64,000 nt of DNA from Jeotgalibaca arthritidis (GCF_011100465.1 NZ_CP049740.1:186001-250000); one strand, 5' to 3'; positions 18,027 to 27,181 are shown, counted from the first letter of the stretch. Made by a program: numbers and translations. The notes: generated by a model not told the origin, from the letters alone.

Positions 18027-19808
18027 TTATTTAGAAACTTTAGACGTTAGACCTTCAGCTTTTAAGAACTCGCTGAATGCTACTAATTCTTCTGCTTCAT
18101 ATTTTTCTTTATAAGCTTTGATTTCTTCTGCGCTGTATAATGATGGATCTAATTTCAATGTTTCAACTGGAATTGGACGATCTTTAGTAATCTTAGCATC
18201 AATAACAACAGTTTTACCTTCTTTGTAAGCTTTAACAGCGTCAGCCATTACTTGATCGATATCTTCGATACGGCTTACTGTGAAACCAACTGCTCCTTGT
18301 GCTTGACCAATCATAGCGTAGTCAACATCAGTAAATTCAGTACCAAACGTATTTTTGTTTGTGTCTTCATATTTGTTTTTGATGAAGCCGTATTCTGTGT
18401 TTGTGAATACTACGTTAATTACTGGCATGTTGTAACGTACGTTAGTTACCACATCAGGGTAAACCATGTTGAACGCGCCGTCACCCATTAAGTTCCATGC
18501 TTGACGATCTGGATAAACATTCTTAGCAGCAATACCACCAGGAAGTGCGATACCCATTGTTGCAAATAATGGAGAAGTTCTCCACATATTTTTAGGTGTC
18601 ATGTGCAAGTGACGAATAGATGTTTGAGTTGAGTTACCAACATCAATTGAGTAGATTGCATCTTCGTCAGCGTATTTGTTAATAGCGTTGTACACTTGGT
18701 AAAGTTGTAGATCGCCACTTTCTTTTTGCTCTAACTTGTTCATGTAATCGCGCCAGTTTTGTACGTTTTTAACGTTAGCGTTCCACCAAGCTGATTCTTC
18801 AACTGGTGTTACTTTTTCAAGTAATGAATGAACTGCTTCACCAGCATCACCAAGAATTGCAACATCAGCATTGTGACGTTTACCTAACATTGTAGGGTTG
18901 TTGTCGATTTGGATAAAGTTTTTAATGTTTGAGAAAGTACCTTCGATTTCAGCAAACGGGAAGTTTGATCCAACGAATAATACAGTATCTGCTTCTTTAA
19001 CAGCTTCGTTAGCTGGTTTCCAACCTACACGGTAAGTTGATCCAGTTAAAGCTTCAAAGTCCCACTCGAAAGTTTCAAAGTTTTTACCAGTTGTAATGAT
19101 TGGCGCTTTGATTTTACGAGATAACTCTTGAACAGCAGGACCGTGTCCCATAGTTCCGATACCTGCATAAATGACAGTACGGTCTGAGTTGTTTAATACT
19201 TCAACTGCAGCATCGATGTCTGCTTCGTTAATTGCTGAAGAAACATAATCACGGTAGCTGTGACCAGTTGAGTAGAATGCATCGTTAGCAATTTCGTGGA
19301 AACCGAAATCTCCAGGAACTTCTAATACAGCTACACCACGTTTGGAGATAGCAGTACGAATAGCTTCGTCAACTAATTTTGGTAATTGTTCTGCGTATGC
19401 TACGCGACGATTGTAAACAGCAATGTTCGCAAACATTGGGTTTTGGTTTAACTCTTGGAAAGCATCCATGTTTAATTCTCTTTGTGGACGAGATCCCAAA
19501 ATAGCTAATACAGGAGTATTATCCATTGCTGCATCATAAAGTCCGTTTGCTAAGTGAGTCGCACCAGGACCACCTGATCCAACACACACACCTAATTTAC
19601 CTTTGTATTTCCATTGCATTACGGCTGCCATTGCGCCAACTTCTTCATGTTTTACTTGAAGAAATTTAATATCTGTTTCTTCTTGTTCACCCAAAGCTTC
19701 CATTAATGGTGCTAATGTTCCTGAAGGAATTCCGTAAATTGTATCTACATCCCATCCAGCTAACACCTTAAGCATAGCTGTACTAACTTTAGTTTTTCCG
19801 TCTGTCAT
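18027..19808 (-). CDS. spxB: Pyruvate oxidase (acetyl-phosphate and H2O2 forming)
   Basis: A 593-aa thiamine diphosphate/FAD enzyme that turns pyruvate, phosphate and O2 into acetyl phosphate, CO2 and hydrogen peroxide. Order: Pyr domain ([20 protein letters not shown], with the catalytic Glu in [10 protein letters not shown]), central FAD-binding domain, and PP domain with the ThDP motif [16 protein letters not shown]. The length and the [16 protein letters not shown] segment match SpxB/Pox of lactic acid bacteria. GGGGAG lies 9 bp before the ATG. Single gene with its own promoter and terminator. H2O2 output would be a competitive trait of the host. Confidence 0.95.
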   Translation of the reverse strand: MTDGKTKVSTAMLKVLAGWDVDTIYGIPSGTLAPLMEALGEQEETDIKFLQVKHEEVGAMAAVMQWKYKGKLGVCVGSGGPGATHLANGLYDAAMDNTPVLAILGSRPQRELNMDAFQELNQNPMFANIAVYNRRVAYAEQLPKLVDEAIRTAISKRGVAVLEVPGDFGFHEIANDAFYSTGHSYRDYVSSAINEADIDAAVEVLNNSDRTVIYAGIGTMGHGPAVQELSRKIKAPIITTGKNFETFEWDFEALTGSTYRVGWKPANEAVKEADTVLFVGSNFPFAEIEGTFSNIKNFIQIDNNPTMLGKRHNADVAILGDAGEAVHSLLEKVTPVEESAWWNANVKNVQNWRDYMNKLEQKESGDLQLYQVYNAINKYADEDAIYSIDVGNSTQTSIRHLHMTPKNMWRTSPLFATMGIALPGGIAAKNVYPDRQAWNLMGDGAFNMVYPDVVTNVRYNMPVINVVFTNTEYGFIKNKYEDTNKNTFGTEFTDVDYAMIGQAQGAVGFTVSRIEDIDQVMADAVKAYKEGKTVVIDAKITKDRPIPVETLKLDPSLYSAEEIKAYKEKYEAEELVAFSEFLKAEGLTSKVSK

Positions 19809-19841
19809 TCTAACAATCTCCCCACATCAATCTTTGTAAAA

Positions 19842-19871
19842 ATAATACATTTACGATACTATCATGTTCAA
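19842..19871 (-). promoter_or_regulatory. Predicted spxB promoter
   Basis: Minus-strand TTGAAC, an 18-bp spacer, then TATTAT. It lies 34 bp upstream of the spxB start. No clear CcpA (cre) site was seen nearby. Confidence 0.6.
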
Positions 19872-20141
19872 TTTTAAATTCAAGGGAAAGTACTTATTTT
19901 AAGTAATTAGACTAACATAATGATGAATGGTCAGTTTAATTATAGAATATTATTTTAATAATGTCGTTAATTTGCAGTCATTTTTATTTCAATAGTGCGG
20001 TTTTTTCTCTGTTTCATCTGTGCTACAATCTGTACTAATATGTTGTTTATGAGATTTATTTCAGACTAGACGGTATGTTTATTATCGTTTTATAATCAAA
20101 TACTCTCGTCTAAATCGAGTAACAACAGAGTTTTCTTTTCT

Positions 20142-20611
20142 TCATATATTAAGGATTTTAATGACACTTTTTGTTTGATGAACAAAGTATACCTTAGCAA
20201 AGCCACCTTGCCCAAGCAACTGATGGCCTACAATTTGATTTACCACCACAGTATTAAAATCTTGATTCCATCTCAAATCTTCTGAATCTAATATTTCATT
20301 GAACTTTATTATCGGCTCTCTAATTACGTCTTCTACATCTTCTCGTAAAAAACGTTCTTCAATTCTAAGATACTTAGATCTCAACATTGTATTGAAAAAT
20401 TTTCTAAACCTATTGATTTAATTTTTTCGGATACATAATACCATCTAGAGGGAAAACCTTGTCCATATGTGTCACTAGAATTGAAATACTTATTGAAAAA
20501 ATCTACTAATTCTCCGCCAGACTTATATCCATAAGTTCTTAATGAACCATCACCAATAAATTCTTCTGCAATACGCTTATATGTGTTATCTTCTAATATA
20601 ATCATAATCAC
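20142..20611 (-). pseudogene. AbiJ-type N-terminal domain / Ser-Thr kinase gene, decayed
   Basis: Two overlapping minus-strand frames carry one protein. The first (from 20611, 76 aa) has IGDGSLRTYGYKSGGELVDF then FNKYF and GQGFPSRWYY, the pattern of AbiJ-like N-terminal domains. It stops at the overlap ATGTTGA (20387-20381), and the second frame continues with LRSKYLRIEERFL and ends at a kinase glycine loop, LLGQGGFAKVY. The rest of a kinase (about 250 residues) is missing. So there is one frameshift and a 3' truncation. Full-length relatives look like abortive-infection kinases; this copy is presumably dead. Confidence 0.6.
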
Positions 20612-20820
20612 CTCTCAATATTCATGTGTTATTATATCAAAAAAGATACGAAGAACTATAATTCCGTTTAAATATAGTGATAATATTCTGTAATGTTACT
20701 CATGAAGCTTTATTTATAACTCATTTTGATTTTCAATGCAATTTAATAGATACTGAATTTTTAGAGGCAAATCATAATTTTCTTACTCTCTTTTAATGCA
20801 ACCTAAAAATTATTTCCCAT

Positions 20821-20848
20821 TTGAACATGTTCACCTCTCTGATATACT
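20821..20848 (+). promoter_or_regulatory. Promoter with palindrome before the MspI-like endonuclease gene
   Basis: TTGAAC, a 16-bp spacer, then TATACT. A perfect palindrome TGAACATGTTCA (20822-20833) covers the -35 box and could be an operator. The gene starts 41 bp downstream of the -10. Confidence 0.55.
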
Positions 20849-20889
20849 ATTAACAACAAGTTTTGTAATCATATTAAAAGGAGTTTACC

Positions 20890-22101
20890 ATGATATTTTT
20901 TGAAGAAAATCAAATCAAAAGTAAATCAGGCAAAGAAGTTAAAACACTTATTCACAATGTTTTACAACCTATTGCCGATGCTGAGCATTTTAAAGTAAAT
21001 GTTTCAGCAAATTATGCTATTGGATATCCTGAAAAAAACAAACAGTTTAAAATGGATTTTCAAGTGGAATTTTCAGAATTTAATGATGAAAAGTGGTTAA
21101 TCAAGGGTACTAGCTCTGCCAGATCTGATCGCATATATGGCAATGAATTTATGGCACAGAATATCAGAATAATTGATCCAAAGGTTTCAAAAATTTTTTT
21201 AGTCGTTCCAGATTCAATATCAAAATCAGAACAGAAAAGCGCAATTAATTATGCTAGTAAAATAAAAAGTGGCACTTATACATCTTTTATAACTGATGTC
21301 ATCACTGTGAATGAATTAGCTAGAAAAATTATTAGCAAAGCCACAATAAATATGACACAAGGCACCAAATCAAATATTCTAGGTAACAATTCAGAACAAA
21401 GCATTGTAAATCTCTTAAACGATAAAAATAATATTGCTCTTTGGAATGATTACACTATTGCTTCTCGAACGACTAAATCATCTACTTACGTATTGTTTAA
21501 AACAATTTTATTAGCAGTCGGATTTGTAGAAGGTATTGATATTATTGAGAGTACAAAAGCATCAACTGATATTCCACGTTTATCAAATAATGGATATCCA
21601 AAGACTGATGTAACAGTAGAATTTAAAACTAAGGAAAAATTTTTCCGACAAAATATTAGTATAAAAAATACTGAAAGTAAAGAAGTCACAATACACGAAG
21701 GGGATATCAGAGACTTAATTAATGCATTAGAGATAGATTTTAGCTCACCTCTAGCATTAGCCCTATTAAATTTTCAAGAAGTAGGAAGTCGAAAAAGATT
21801 ATTAGAAGAATACCCAGGCTCAGTAGAAATTTTAGATAATCAACTTCGTCATTACAATGAAACTTTATTAGGTTTCTTTGTTTTTGGCGATAAGAGCCCG
21901 TTAGTAACTGATTCGAAACAAATTGCTAATATGTTGATTTTCACTCATAACTTCGAAACATATACTAAATCAGAGTATATTCAATATTATCTTGAAGCCT
22001 ATAAAAGTAAAGGTCAATTCGGTACACCGTTCAAATGGACATACCCAAGCAAAAAAAGAGGAAATAAATTTCAAATTAAAGGTTTCACTAATAATGCATA
22101 A
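20890..22101 (+). CDS. MspI-like type II restriction endonuclease, predicted CCGG
   Basis: A 403-aa protein. Residues about 225-400 resemble R.MspI: YPKTDVTVEF, ISIKNTESKEVTIHEGDI and, at the end, FGTPFKWTYPSKKRGNKFQI followed by KG. The likely active site is Asp240 with Lys259. The Asn that R.MspI has two residues before its Lys is Ser257 here by my alignment. R.MspI is about 260 aa, so the first 170 residues are an extra domain (KMDFQVEF, WLIKGTSSARSDRIYG) of unknown role. The methyltransferase next door is M.MspI-like, which supports CCGG. RBS AAAAGGAG. Confidence 0.85.
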   Translation: MIFFEENQIKSKSGKEVKTLIHNVLQPIADAEHFKVNVSANYAIGYPEKNKQFKMDFQVEFSEFNDEKWLIKGTSSARSDRIYGNEFMAQNIRIIDPKVSKIFLVVPDSISKSEQKSAINYASKIKSGTYTSFITDVITVNELARKIISKATINMTQGTKSNILGNNSEQSIVNLLNDKNNIALWNDYTIASRTTKSSTYVLFKTILLAVGFVEGIDIIESTKASTDIPRLSNNGYPKTDVTVEFKTKEKFFRQNISIKNTESKEVTIHEGDIRDLINALEIDFSSPLALALLNFQEVGSRKRLLEEYPGSVEILDNQLRHYNETLLGFFVFGDKSPLVTDSKQIANMLIFTHNFETYTKSEYIQYYLEAYKSKGQFGTPFKWTYPSKKRGNKFQIKGFTNNA

Positions 22102-22141
22102 AAAAAGGACGTTTTCCATAACAATGGATTAACGTCCTTTT
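22102..22141. terminator. Bidirectional terminator between endonuclease and methyltransferase
   Basis: Dyad AAAAGGACGTT/AACGTCCTTTT lies between the convergent genes, with A and T tracts on both sides. Confidence 0.88.
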
Positions 22142-22143
22142 AA

Positions 22144-23382
22144 TTATAGTGTCAAACTTAATTGTTTTTCTAGTTGTATTGGCTTGTAATCTCCAGCTTG
22201 ATTGATTACTTTTTTCATTTCATCTGCAACAGCCTTAACCATTGGAACCGCTACAGAGTTACCCAATTGGCGATACATTTGAGTTCTCGAAACTGGAATA
22301 ATAAAATCATCAGGAAATCCCATCAAACGCTTGCACTCTAACTCACTTAATAATCTCAAGCCAGTTTCACCACCTTCAACAAATGTACCTGTTAATCTTT
22401 GAATTTTATGATAACTTGCGACTAGTGTATTCACTTGTATGTCACTTTTTTGATTTACTATCTGTGGTTTGCCATCATCTTTCTTAAACAAATAATTTTC
22501 TTGTAAATGCTTAGATATTGTATAACCGTCTGGGTCATTTTCTAATATATCTTTAACTGACACTTTTAAAGAATCGTCTCCCTGAGGCAATTCAAATTCA
22601 TCTACTTCTAATTCCGGATGAAATCCAACAATAATTACTCGCTCACGTCTTTGAGGAACACCAAAGTTCTGAGCATCTAACACATCATAAAATACTGAGT
22701 AGCCTAATTCTTGAAGGCTTTTTATAATAATTTGAAAAGTTCTACCTTTATCATTATTAAGTAGACCTTTGACGTTTTCTAATAAGAACATCTTTGGTTG
22801 TTTGGCCTCTAATATTCTTAGTACATCAAAGAATAAAGTTCCTTGAGTTTCATGACCAAATCCTTCACGCTTTCCTATATTGCTAAAAGGTTGACAAGGA
22901 AATCCAGCCAATAAAACATCGTGATTGGGAACATCATTTTCATCTACCTTAGTAATATCACCGAAGGGTGTTTCATTATAATTCGCTTCATATGTTTTTA
23001 CTGCAAATTGATCCCATTCAGAGCTGAAAACACATTGGTAATTCTCATCTTCAAAGGCTTTTCTTATTCCACCAATCCCAGAAAATAAATCAATAAATTT
23101 CATTTTTTTATCACTACCTTCAATTTGTTTTACACTAGTATATCTCTCGGCTTCTTCGCAAACCAAGGAATCATGAACGTCTGAAAACTCATTTATATTG
23201 ATATTCTCAATTGCATAATTAATTAATTCTATGCATTTTTGACTAAAACTAGTGCATCCGTTAATATTAATACTTTCAATCTTTTCAACATCACTTTCGC
23301 TAAAATATATACTTCTAGGTTTTCTTTTTTGAGTTTTGGGTAGTCTGTTTCGTCCAGCACCCTCTCTAGCACCACCATGCAT
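22144..23382 (-). CDS. M.MspI-like DNA cytosine-5 methyltransferase
   Basis: A 412-aa C5 methyltransferase that would protect CCGG from the convergent endonuclease. Motif I FIDLFSGIGGIRKAF, catalytic GFPCQPFSNIGKREG, ENV motif LLENVKG, QRRERVIIVGF and the last motif RQLGNSVAVP are all present. The target-recognition region TLVASYHKIQRLTGTFV is nearly that of M.MspI. Residues 1-105 are different: GGAREGAGRNRLPKTQKRKP then RSIYFSESDVEKIE looks like a ribbon-helix-helix DNA-binding arm instead of the M.MspI helix-turn-helix. Start ATG 23382 follows GAGGTG. Confidence 0.9.
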   Translation of the reverse strand: MHGGAREGAGRNRLPKTQKRKPRSIYFSESDVEKIESININGCTSFSQKCIELINYAIENININEFSDVHDSLVCEEAERYTSVKQIEGSDKKMKFIDLFSGIGGIRKAFEDENYQCVFSSEWDQFAVKTYEANYNETPFGDITKVDENDVPNHDVLLAGFPCQPFSNIGKREGFGHETQGTLFFDVLRILEAKQPKMFLLENVKGLLNNDKGRTFQIIIKSLQELGYSVFYDVLDAQNFGVPQRRERVIIVGFHPELEVDEFELPQGDDSLKVSVKDILENDPDGYTISKHLQENYLFKKDDGKPQIVNQKSDIQVNTLVASYHKIQRLTGTFVEGGETGLRLLSELECKRLMGFPDDFIIPVSRTQMYRQLGNSVAVPMVKAVADEMKKVINQAGDYKPIQLEKQLSLTL

Positions 23383-23411
23383 AAAAAAACACCTCGAATC
23401 TCTTTTAAATA

Positions 23412-23454
23412 ATAGTATCATTACCCACTTGAATTTTCAATGTTTTTATTCAAG
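23412..23454 (-). promoter_or_regulatory. Methyltransferase promoter with inverted repeat
   Basis: Minus-strand TTGAAA, a 17-bp spacer, then TACTAT (23440-23412). Inverted half-sites CTTGAAT/ATTCAAG (23428-23434 and 23448-23454) flank the -35 box and could be an autoregulatory operator. Confidence 0.5.
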
Positions 23455-23570
23455 TTTAACCGTATAAAACGAAAAAGTAATGCATAAAAAAAGGTTAAAG
23501 TTACTTGACATGACACCTTCTAGTTTTTATCAGCTAGGTGCTAAAAGCTAAGTTATTTCAAAAAACAAAT

Positions 23571-23615
23571 AAAAAAAACAGTCTTTCAAAATATTAAATA
23601 ATCTTGAAAAGACTG
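23571..23615 (-). terminator. Terminator at the end of the recombinase gene
   Basis: Stem CAGTCTTTTCAA...TTTGAAAGACTG is followed by eight T on the minus strand. It overlaps the last ten codons of the recombinase. Confidence 0.82.
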
Positions 23616-25376
23616 ATAATATAGCATTAAAGTTTTTATTTCTTTTCCATCAATACAACCGTCTCCACATGTGTCGGTTGAGGAATGGGAAGGCAAATCT
23701 TTCACATCATTTTGAGTTCTTTTTCTATTAATCTGCTTGTGCATTTTACTCTGTATTGAATTAGAGTATTCCGTTTTATAGATGAAAGTTAGCTTATATG
23801 GGTTAGTATCTCCATTCTCATCAACCTCTCCAATAATAACTTTCTCTACAATACTTTCAAATACACAACGATCAAACTCTGTTAAAACTTCATTTCTCTC
23901 AAGTACCTTCCTGAAATGTTCAATTCTTTTTTCCAAATCAATTTCTTCGTTTGAAGACCTCTCTAACTGCCCTTTCTCATCTAAAAGTCCTTCTAGGACT
24001 GATTCTATCTCTCCATACTTCTTTTCATAAGTTGATTTATCTATTACTTCTTCCAAACGCATATCAATCAGCCTGTTACGTTTTTGCTCTATAGATTGGA
24101 TTTCATTTTCTATTTTAACCAATCGTTTTTGAAAATTATTATTACTCAAAACACTTTCCATTCTGTTTACAAGTTCATCTAATACATCAGAATTATTATA
24201 GCATAATAATTTATATGATTCTATAAAAGCATCTTCAAGAATTCTTTCTTCAATGGCTTTGCTATGAGGGCAATATTTTCTCCCTTTCTTTGTAGCCGTT
24301 ACACACTGCCAGATTACTTTTTCATGCTTAGTACCACTATGCCAATTTCGCCTCGATAAATTGCTACCACAAGAGGCACATTCTAGCATACTACTAAAGG
24401 CATATTTTCTACTATATTTTTCGCGCTTCCCATTCTGAACACCTCGGCGTTTCGCACCTCTTTTATTTAGTATTGCTTGTGCTTTTTCAAATACTTCTTC
24501 ACTAACAATAGGCTCATGATGATTTTTTATATAGAATTGATCCTCCTCACCATAATTATCTAGCCTTCTTTTTGAAATAGGGTCAACCGTAAAGGTTTTG
24601 CCCTGTAAAACATCGCCTTTATATTTTTCATTTTTTATGATTCCCAAAACTCCTGTATCATGCCATTGGCTATTTCCATATTTAGTTTTATATCCAAGCT
24701 TTGTTAACTCTTTTGCAATTACATAACCGCCAGCACCTTCTATATATCTATCAAAAATATACCTTACAATATCTGCCTCTGCCTCATTAATAGAAATACT
24801 CTTATCAACAGGATCATAATCATACCCTAAGCAACTTGCGAACCCAACCAGTTCACCACGCTTCATTTTCATCTTCAAGCCTTTTTTAACATTGGCTGAA
24901 ATATTTTCCACTTCCTGCTGGGCAACAGAACTTAGTATGACAAGCAATAGCTCACCATCCATTGTCATGGTATTTATATTTTCTTCTTCAAAAAATACAG
25001 CAATATTTCTTTCTTTTAACATGCGTACATATTTTAATGTATCCAAGGTATTCCTTGCAAATCTTGATATGGACTTAGTAATAATCATATCGATTTTGCC
25101 ATCCATACAATCATTAATCATCCTCTGAAAATTTTCACGCCTTGCTACTTGGGTTCCAGTTATAGACTCATCGGCATAAATATCTACAAGTACCCATTCT
25201 TTACGACTATTTACTAAGTCCTTATAGTACATAACCTGTGATTTATAACTACTTAACTGTTCTTCTGAATCCGTACTGACCCTTGCATAAGGAGCAACAC
25301 GCAAAATATCATCTATTTTTCCCGCTGTACGTTCAGAAATTTTTCTACTTGCCCTAATTACTTCAACTTCACGCAT
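23586..25376 (-). CDS. Large serine recombinase (ICE integrase)
   Basis: A 596-aa large serine recombinase that would integrate and excise the ICE. The resolvase domain has the catalytic Ser34 in PYARVSTDSEEQ, then YADESITGTQVARRENFQ and ITKSISRFARN. A recombinase domain follows (GYVIAKELTKLGYKTKYG, GIIKNEKYKGD), then a zinc ribbon (ASCGSNLSRR, QCVTATKKGRKYCPHS) and a Lys/Glu-rich coiled coil at about 400-500. Length is normal for TnpX/TndX-type enzymes. It sits at the left end of the element, reads outward, and has its own terminator. Confidence 0.92.
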   Translation of the reverse strand: MREVEVIRASRKISERTAGKIDDILRVAPYARVSTDSEEQLSSYKSQVMYYKDLVNSRKEWVLVDIYADESITGTQVARRENFQRMINDCMDGKIDMIITKSISRFARNTLDTLKYVRMLKERNIAVFFEEENINTMTMDGELLLVILSSVAQQEVENISANVKKGLKMKMKRGELVGFASCLGYDYDPVDKSISINEAEADIVRYIFDRYIEGAGGYVIAKELTKLGYKTKYGNSQWHDTGVLGIIKNEKYKGDVLQGKTFTVDPISKRRLDNYGEEDQFYIKNHHEPIVSEEVFEKAQAILNKRGAKRRGVQNGKREKYSRKYAFSSMLECASCGSNLSRRNWHSGTKHEKVIWQCVTATKKGRKYCPHSKAIEERILEDAFIESYKLLCYNNSDVLDELVNRMESVLSNNNFQKRLVKIENEIQSIEQKRNRLIDMRLEEVIDKSTYEKKYGEIESVLEGLLDEKGQLERSSNEEIDLEKRIEHFRKVLERNEVLTEFDRCVFESIVEKVIIGEVDENGDTNPYKLTFIYKTEYSNSIQSKMHKQINRKRTQNDVKDLPSHSSTDTCGDGCIDGKEIKTLMLYYQSFQDYLIF

Positions 25377-25453
25377 TATAAAATCCTCCCTTCAGCTATT
25401 AATCATTACGGAATCAGTATAATAATTTATCTTATATATGACAATCATATGGA

Positions 25454-25600
25454 TTATGATGTCAGGTCTGAAAGAACACCATAATCTTGCATCAGTCTAT
25501 TTTTAATTATCGTAAATTCTTTTTCTGTTATAAGAGCCAAAGACAGTAGTTGTCCTAACATGGCAATCTGCATACTATATCGAATCAATCTATCTTTCAT
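25454..25600 (-). CDS. Small SHOCT-like ICE protein, 48 aa
   Basis: Reads MKDRLIRYSMQIAMLGQLLS, then LALITEKEFTIIKNRLMQDYG and ends SDLTS. The LITEKEF...IKNRL part resembles SHOCT-type short helical domains found beside serine recombinases in many Firmicute ICEs. AAGGGGG lies 7 bp before the ATG at 25600. It is 77 bp upstream of the recombinase and likely co-expressed. A role in recombination control is only suggested by position. Confidence 0.7.
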   Translation of the reverse strand: MKDRLIRYSMQIAMLGQLLSLALITEKEFTIIKNRLMQDYGVLSDLTS

Positions 25601-26086
25601 GAAAATCCCCCTTTCATTTCCAACGGACTAAAATAATTTTTCATATTATTTTGAATGATGAGGGCTTGGTAGCCTTATACCTGTTTTAATTCAATTTCAA
25701 ATAAAACGGACGGCCGTTGGCACAGCTCCACGGGGTTTTACCCTTCCAGCATTCTGCCGAAACCCTACCCATTGCCTGCGACGCTTTTAACGCTCGGACG
25801 GTGGCTATAGGGGAGTATCATTATCTCATTTACATGTCATCGCCTACAAACTGCCATATCTGCTTTGAGGCTTGATATTATTCGCTCTCCATAAGTAGGG
25901 GTCTTGGCGTATCAGCCACTAGGCTCGATATAAATGAATGTATCCGCTTTATTTTCTACTGCAACAGCGTTATCTTCTGTGCTTTCTTTGTCAAGGTTCA
26001 AAATTCAATTTAGCAAGTTTCTAATGTTCAAATAGACCATAAGAAATATGGAAAGGGGTGGATACTTCTTCCTATGGATTTATCTA
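25601..26086. other. Non-coding stretch in the ICE control region
   Basis: There are 486 bp with no supportable gene. The part at 25700-25950 is richer in G and C than the flanks and has several short inverted repeats, so a structured RNA or regulatory leader is possible. I see no named riboswitch. Confidence 0.4.
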
Positions 26087-26329
26087 TTAAGCTACATTAA
26101 AAGTTAGAATTTTTGTAATCAGTTTGGTTTCCAGCCTTCGGCGTAATACTTCATCCACACAAAAATGTGGATTACCACTTTCATCGTATAACTGCCTTGT
26201 AGATAGTGCAGCGATATATCCTTCATAATGTTTCAGAACAGAGTTAATAGCATCCACATCCCCACTAGAGGCTAATACGATAAGTGGGTAGGAAAGTAGA
26301 TGATTATTTTTTCCTGTCTTTTTGCTCAT
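26087..26329 (-). CDS. Helix-turn-helix domain protein of the ICE control region
   Basis: About 80 aa, reading MSKKTGKNNHLLSYPLIVLA then VLKHYEGYIAALS and RRLETKLITKIL at the end. This matches the small HTH/sigma-region-2-like proteins (Tn916 Orf8 type) that follow a sigma-like gene in conjugative transposons. Start ATG 26329 gives a 9-bp gap from GGAGG; ATG 26335 is too close. It overlaps the end of the sigma-like gene by 26 bp, so the two are translationally linked. Confidence 0.82.
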   Translation of the reverse strand: MSKKTGKNNHLLSYPLIVLASSGDVDAINSVLKHYEGYIAALSTRQLYDESGNPHFCVDEVLRRRLETKLITKILTFNVA

Positions 26330-26747
26330 GCACATCTCCCTCCATAAAAGTTTTTATCTGTTGTAAAGTTCTTGTCCTTTGGTACTGCACAGTAGAACGC
26401 AACATATTCAGCTTGTCCCCTATTTCTCTGTCAGATAGTTCAAGGAAATAGGAAAGTAGGATAATATCACGCTTGTATTTTGACAAACTTTGTAATGCCC
26501 CTGCAATAACATCATCTGTAACAATGACATCAAGACCTAAAACATTGAAAATCTGTTCAGTAACAAAGTATTTATCTACTGTGTAGAGCTGTTCCATCTC
26601 CTTTACAGACAAATCCGAAAAGGTATTTTCCCTTTTTCGTTGTCGTTGCAATTCATCGTAGTAATCCCTTGCTTCATGCTTAAGGATTTTTTTGCAAAAG
26701 CTGTCAAAGGTGTGTTGCTTACTTTGCTCATGGTTATTAGGTTTCAT
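26304..26747 (-). CDS. Sigma-70-like regulator of the ICE
   Basis: A 147-aa protein. Residues about 85-135 form a region-4-like DNA-binding part: ALQSLSKYKRDIILLSYFLE, LSDREIGDKLNMLRSTVQYQ, RTRTLQQIKTFM. Upstream FDSFCKKILKHEARDYYDEL is the usual start of this ICE family (Tn916 Orf7-like). Start ATG 26747 follows GGGGGTGAG. A longer in-frame reading from GTG 27026 crosses a terminator-like hairpin, so I treat that part as a separate leader. The protein probably switches on transfer or excision genes. Confidence 0.82.
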   Translation of the reverse strand: MKPNNHEQSKQHTFDSFCKKILKHEARDYYDELQRQRKRENTFSDLSVKEMEQLYTVDKYFVTEQIFNVLGLDVIVTDDVIAGALQSLSKYKRDIILLSYFLELSDREIGDKLNMLRSTVQYQRTRTLQQIKTFMEGDVHEQKDRKK

Positions 26748-26863
26748 ATTCTCACCCCCTTTCGGGTGGTGACTTCCTTGTTCCCCTTTCACCACTACTA
26801 CGGTGGAAATTGCAAAACTGCCAAACTTTTGAGAAACTTTTTTAAAAAACTTGAAATTAAACG

Positions 26864-27026
26864 TAAAAATGCCCGACTGAAAATACAGTCGAGCATTAGC
26901 GGAACCATTTATGTCTATTAGATGATATGTGTATTCATACTGATAGCAGTAATATGCCGTTGGGGAGATATAGGCTTTTTTTAATGGATAGAATTTATAT
27001 CTTCTATAGTAATTAAAAATAGACAC
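26864..27026 (-). promoter_or_regulatory. Tyr-rich leader ORF with terminator-like hairpin (possible attenuator)
   Basis: A GTG at 27026 with a strong AAGGAGG site 7 bp before it opens a frame reading MSIFNYYRRYKFYPLKKAYI and TAYYCYQYEYTYH. Eleven of the first 34 residues are Tyr. The frame then runs through a hairpin AATGCTCGACTG/CAGTCGGGCATT followed by TTTTTA (26897-26864). It is in frame with the sigma-like gene but has its own start. Ribosome stalling or movement over the leader could control read-through into the sigma-like gene. This is inferred from layout only. Confidence 0.5.
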
Positions 27027-27181
27027 GGCGATACCTCCTTGATACCGCCGTATCCTTAAAAATGGGCGAATTTAATATACCTTCCGAATATCCATCTTTG
27101 AAAATGAAAAACGGCGGTCGTGTAGTTGAAGTCATAGTGATAGCAAAAAACATAGCCACTAGCCATGATTTATCTCACATA

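Noticed and set aside
26304..27026. A single 240-residue protein covering the leader and the sigma-like gene
   Set aside because: The frame is open, but it crosses a terminator-like hairpin and a strong internal ribosome binding site (GGGGGTGAG before ATG 26747); the sigma-like family starts at MKPNN-type sequence.
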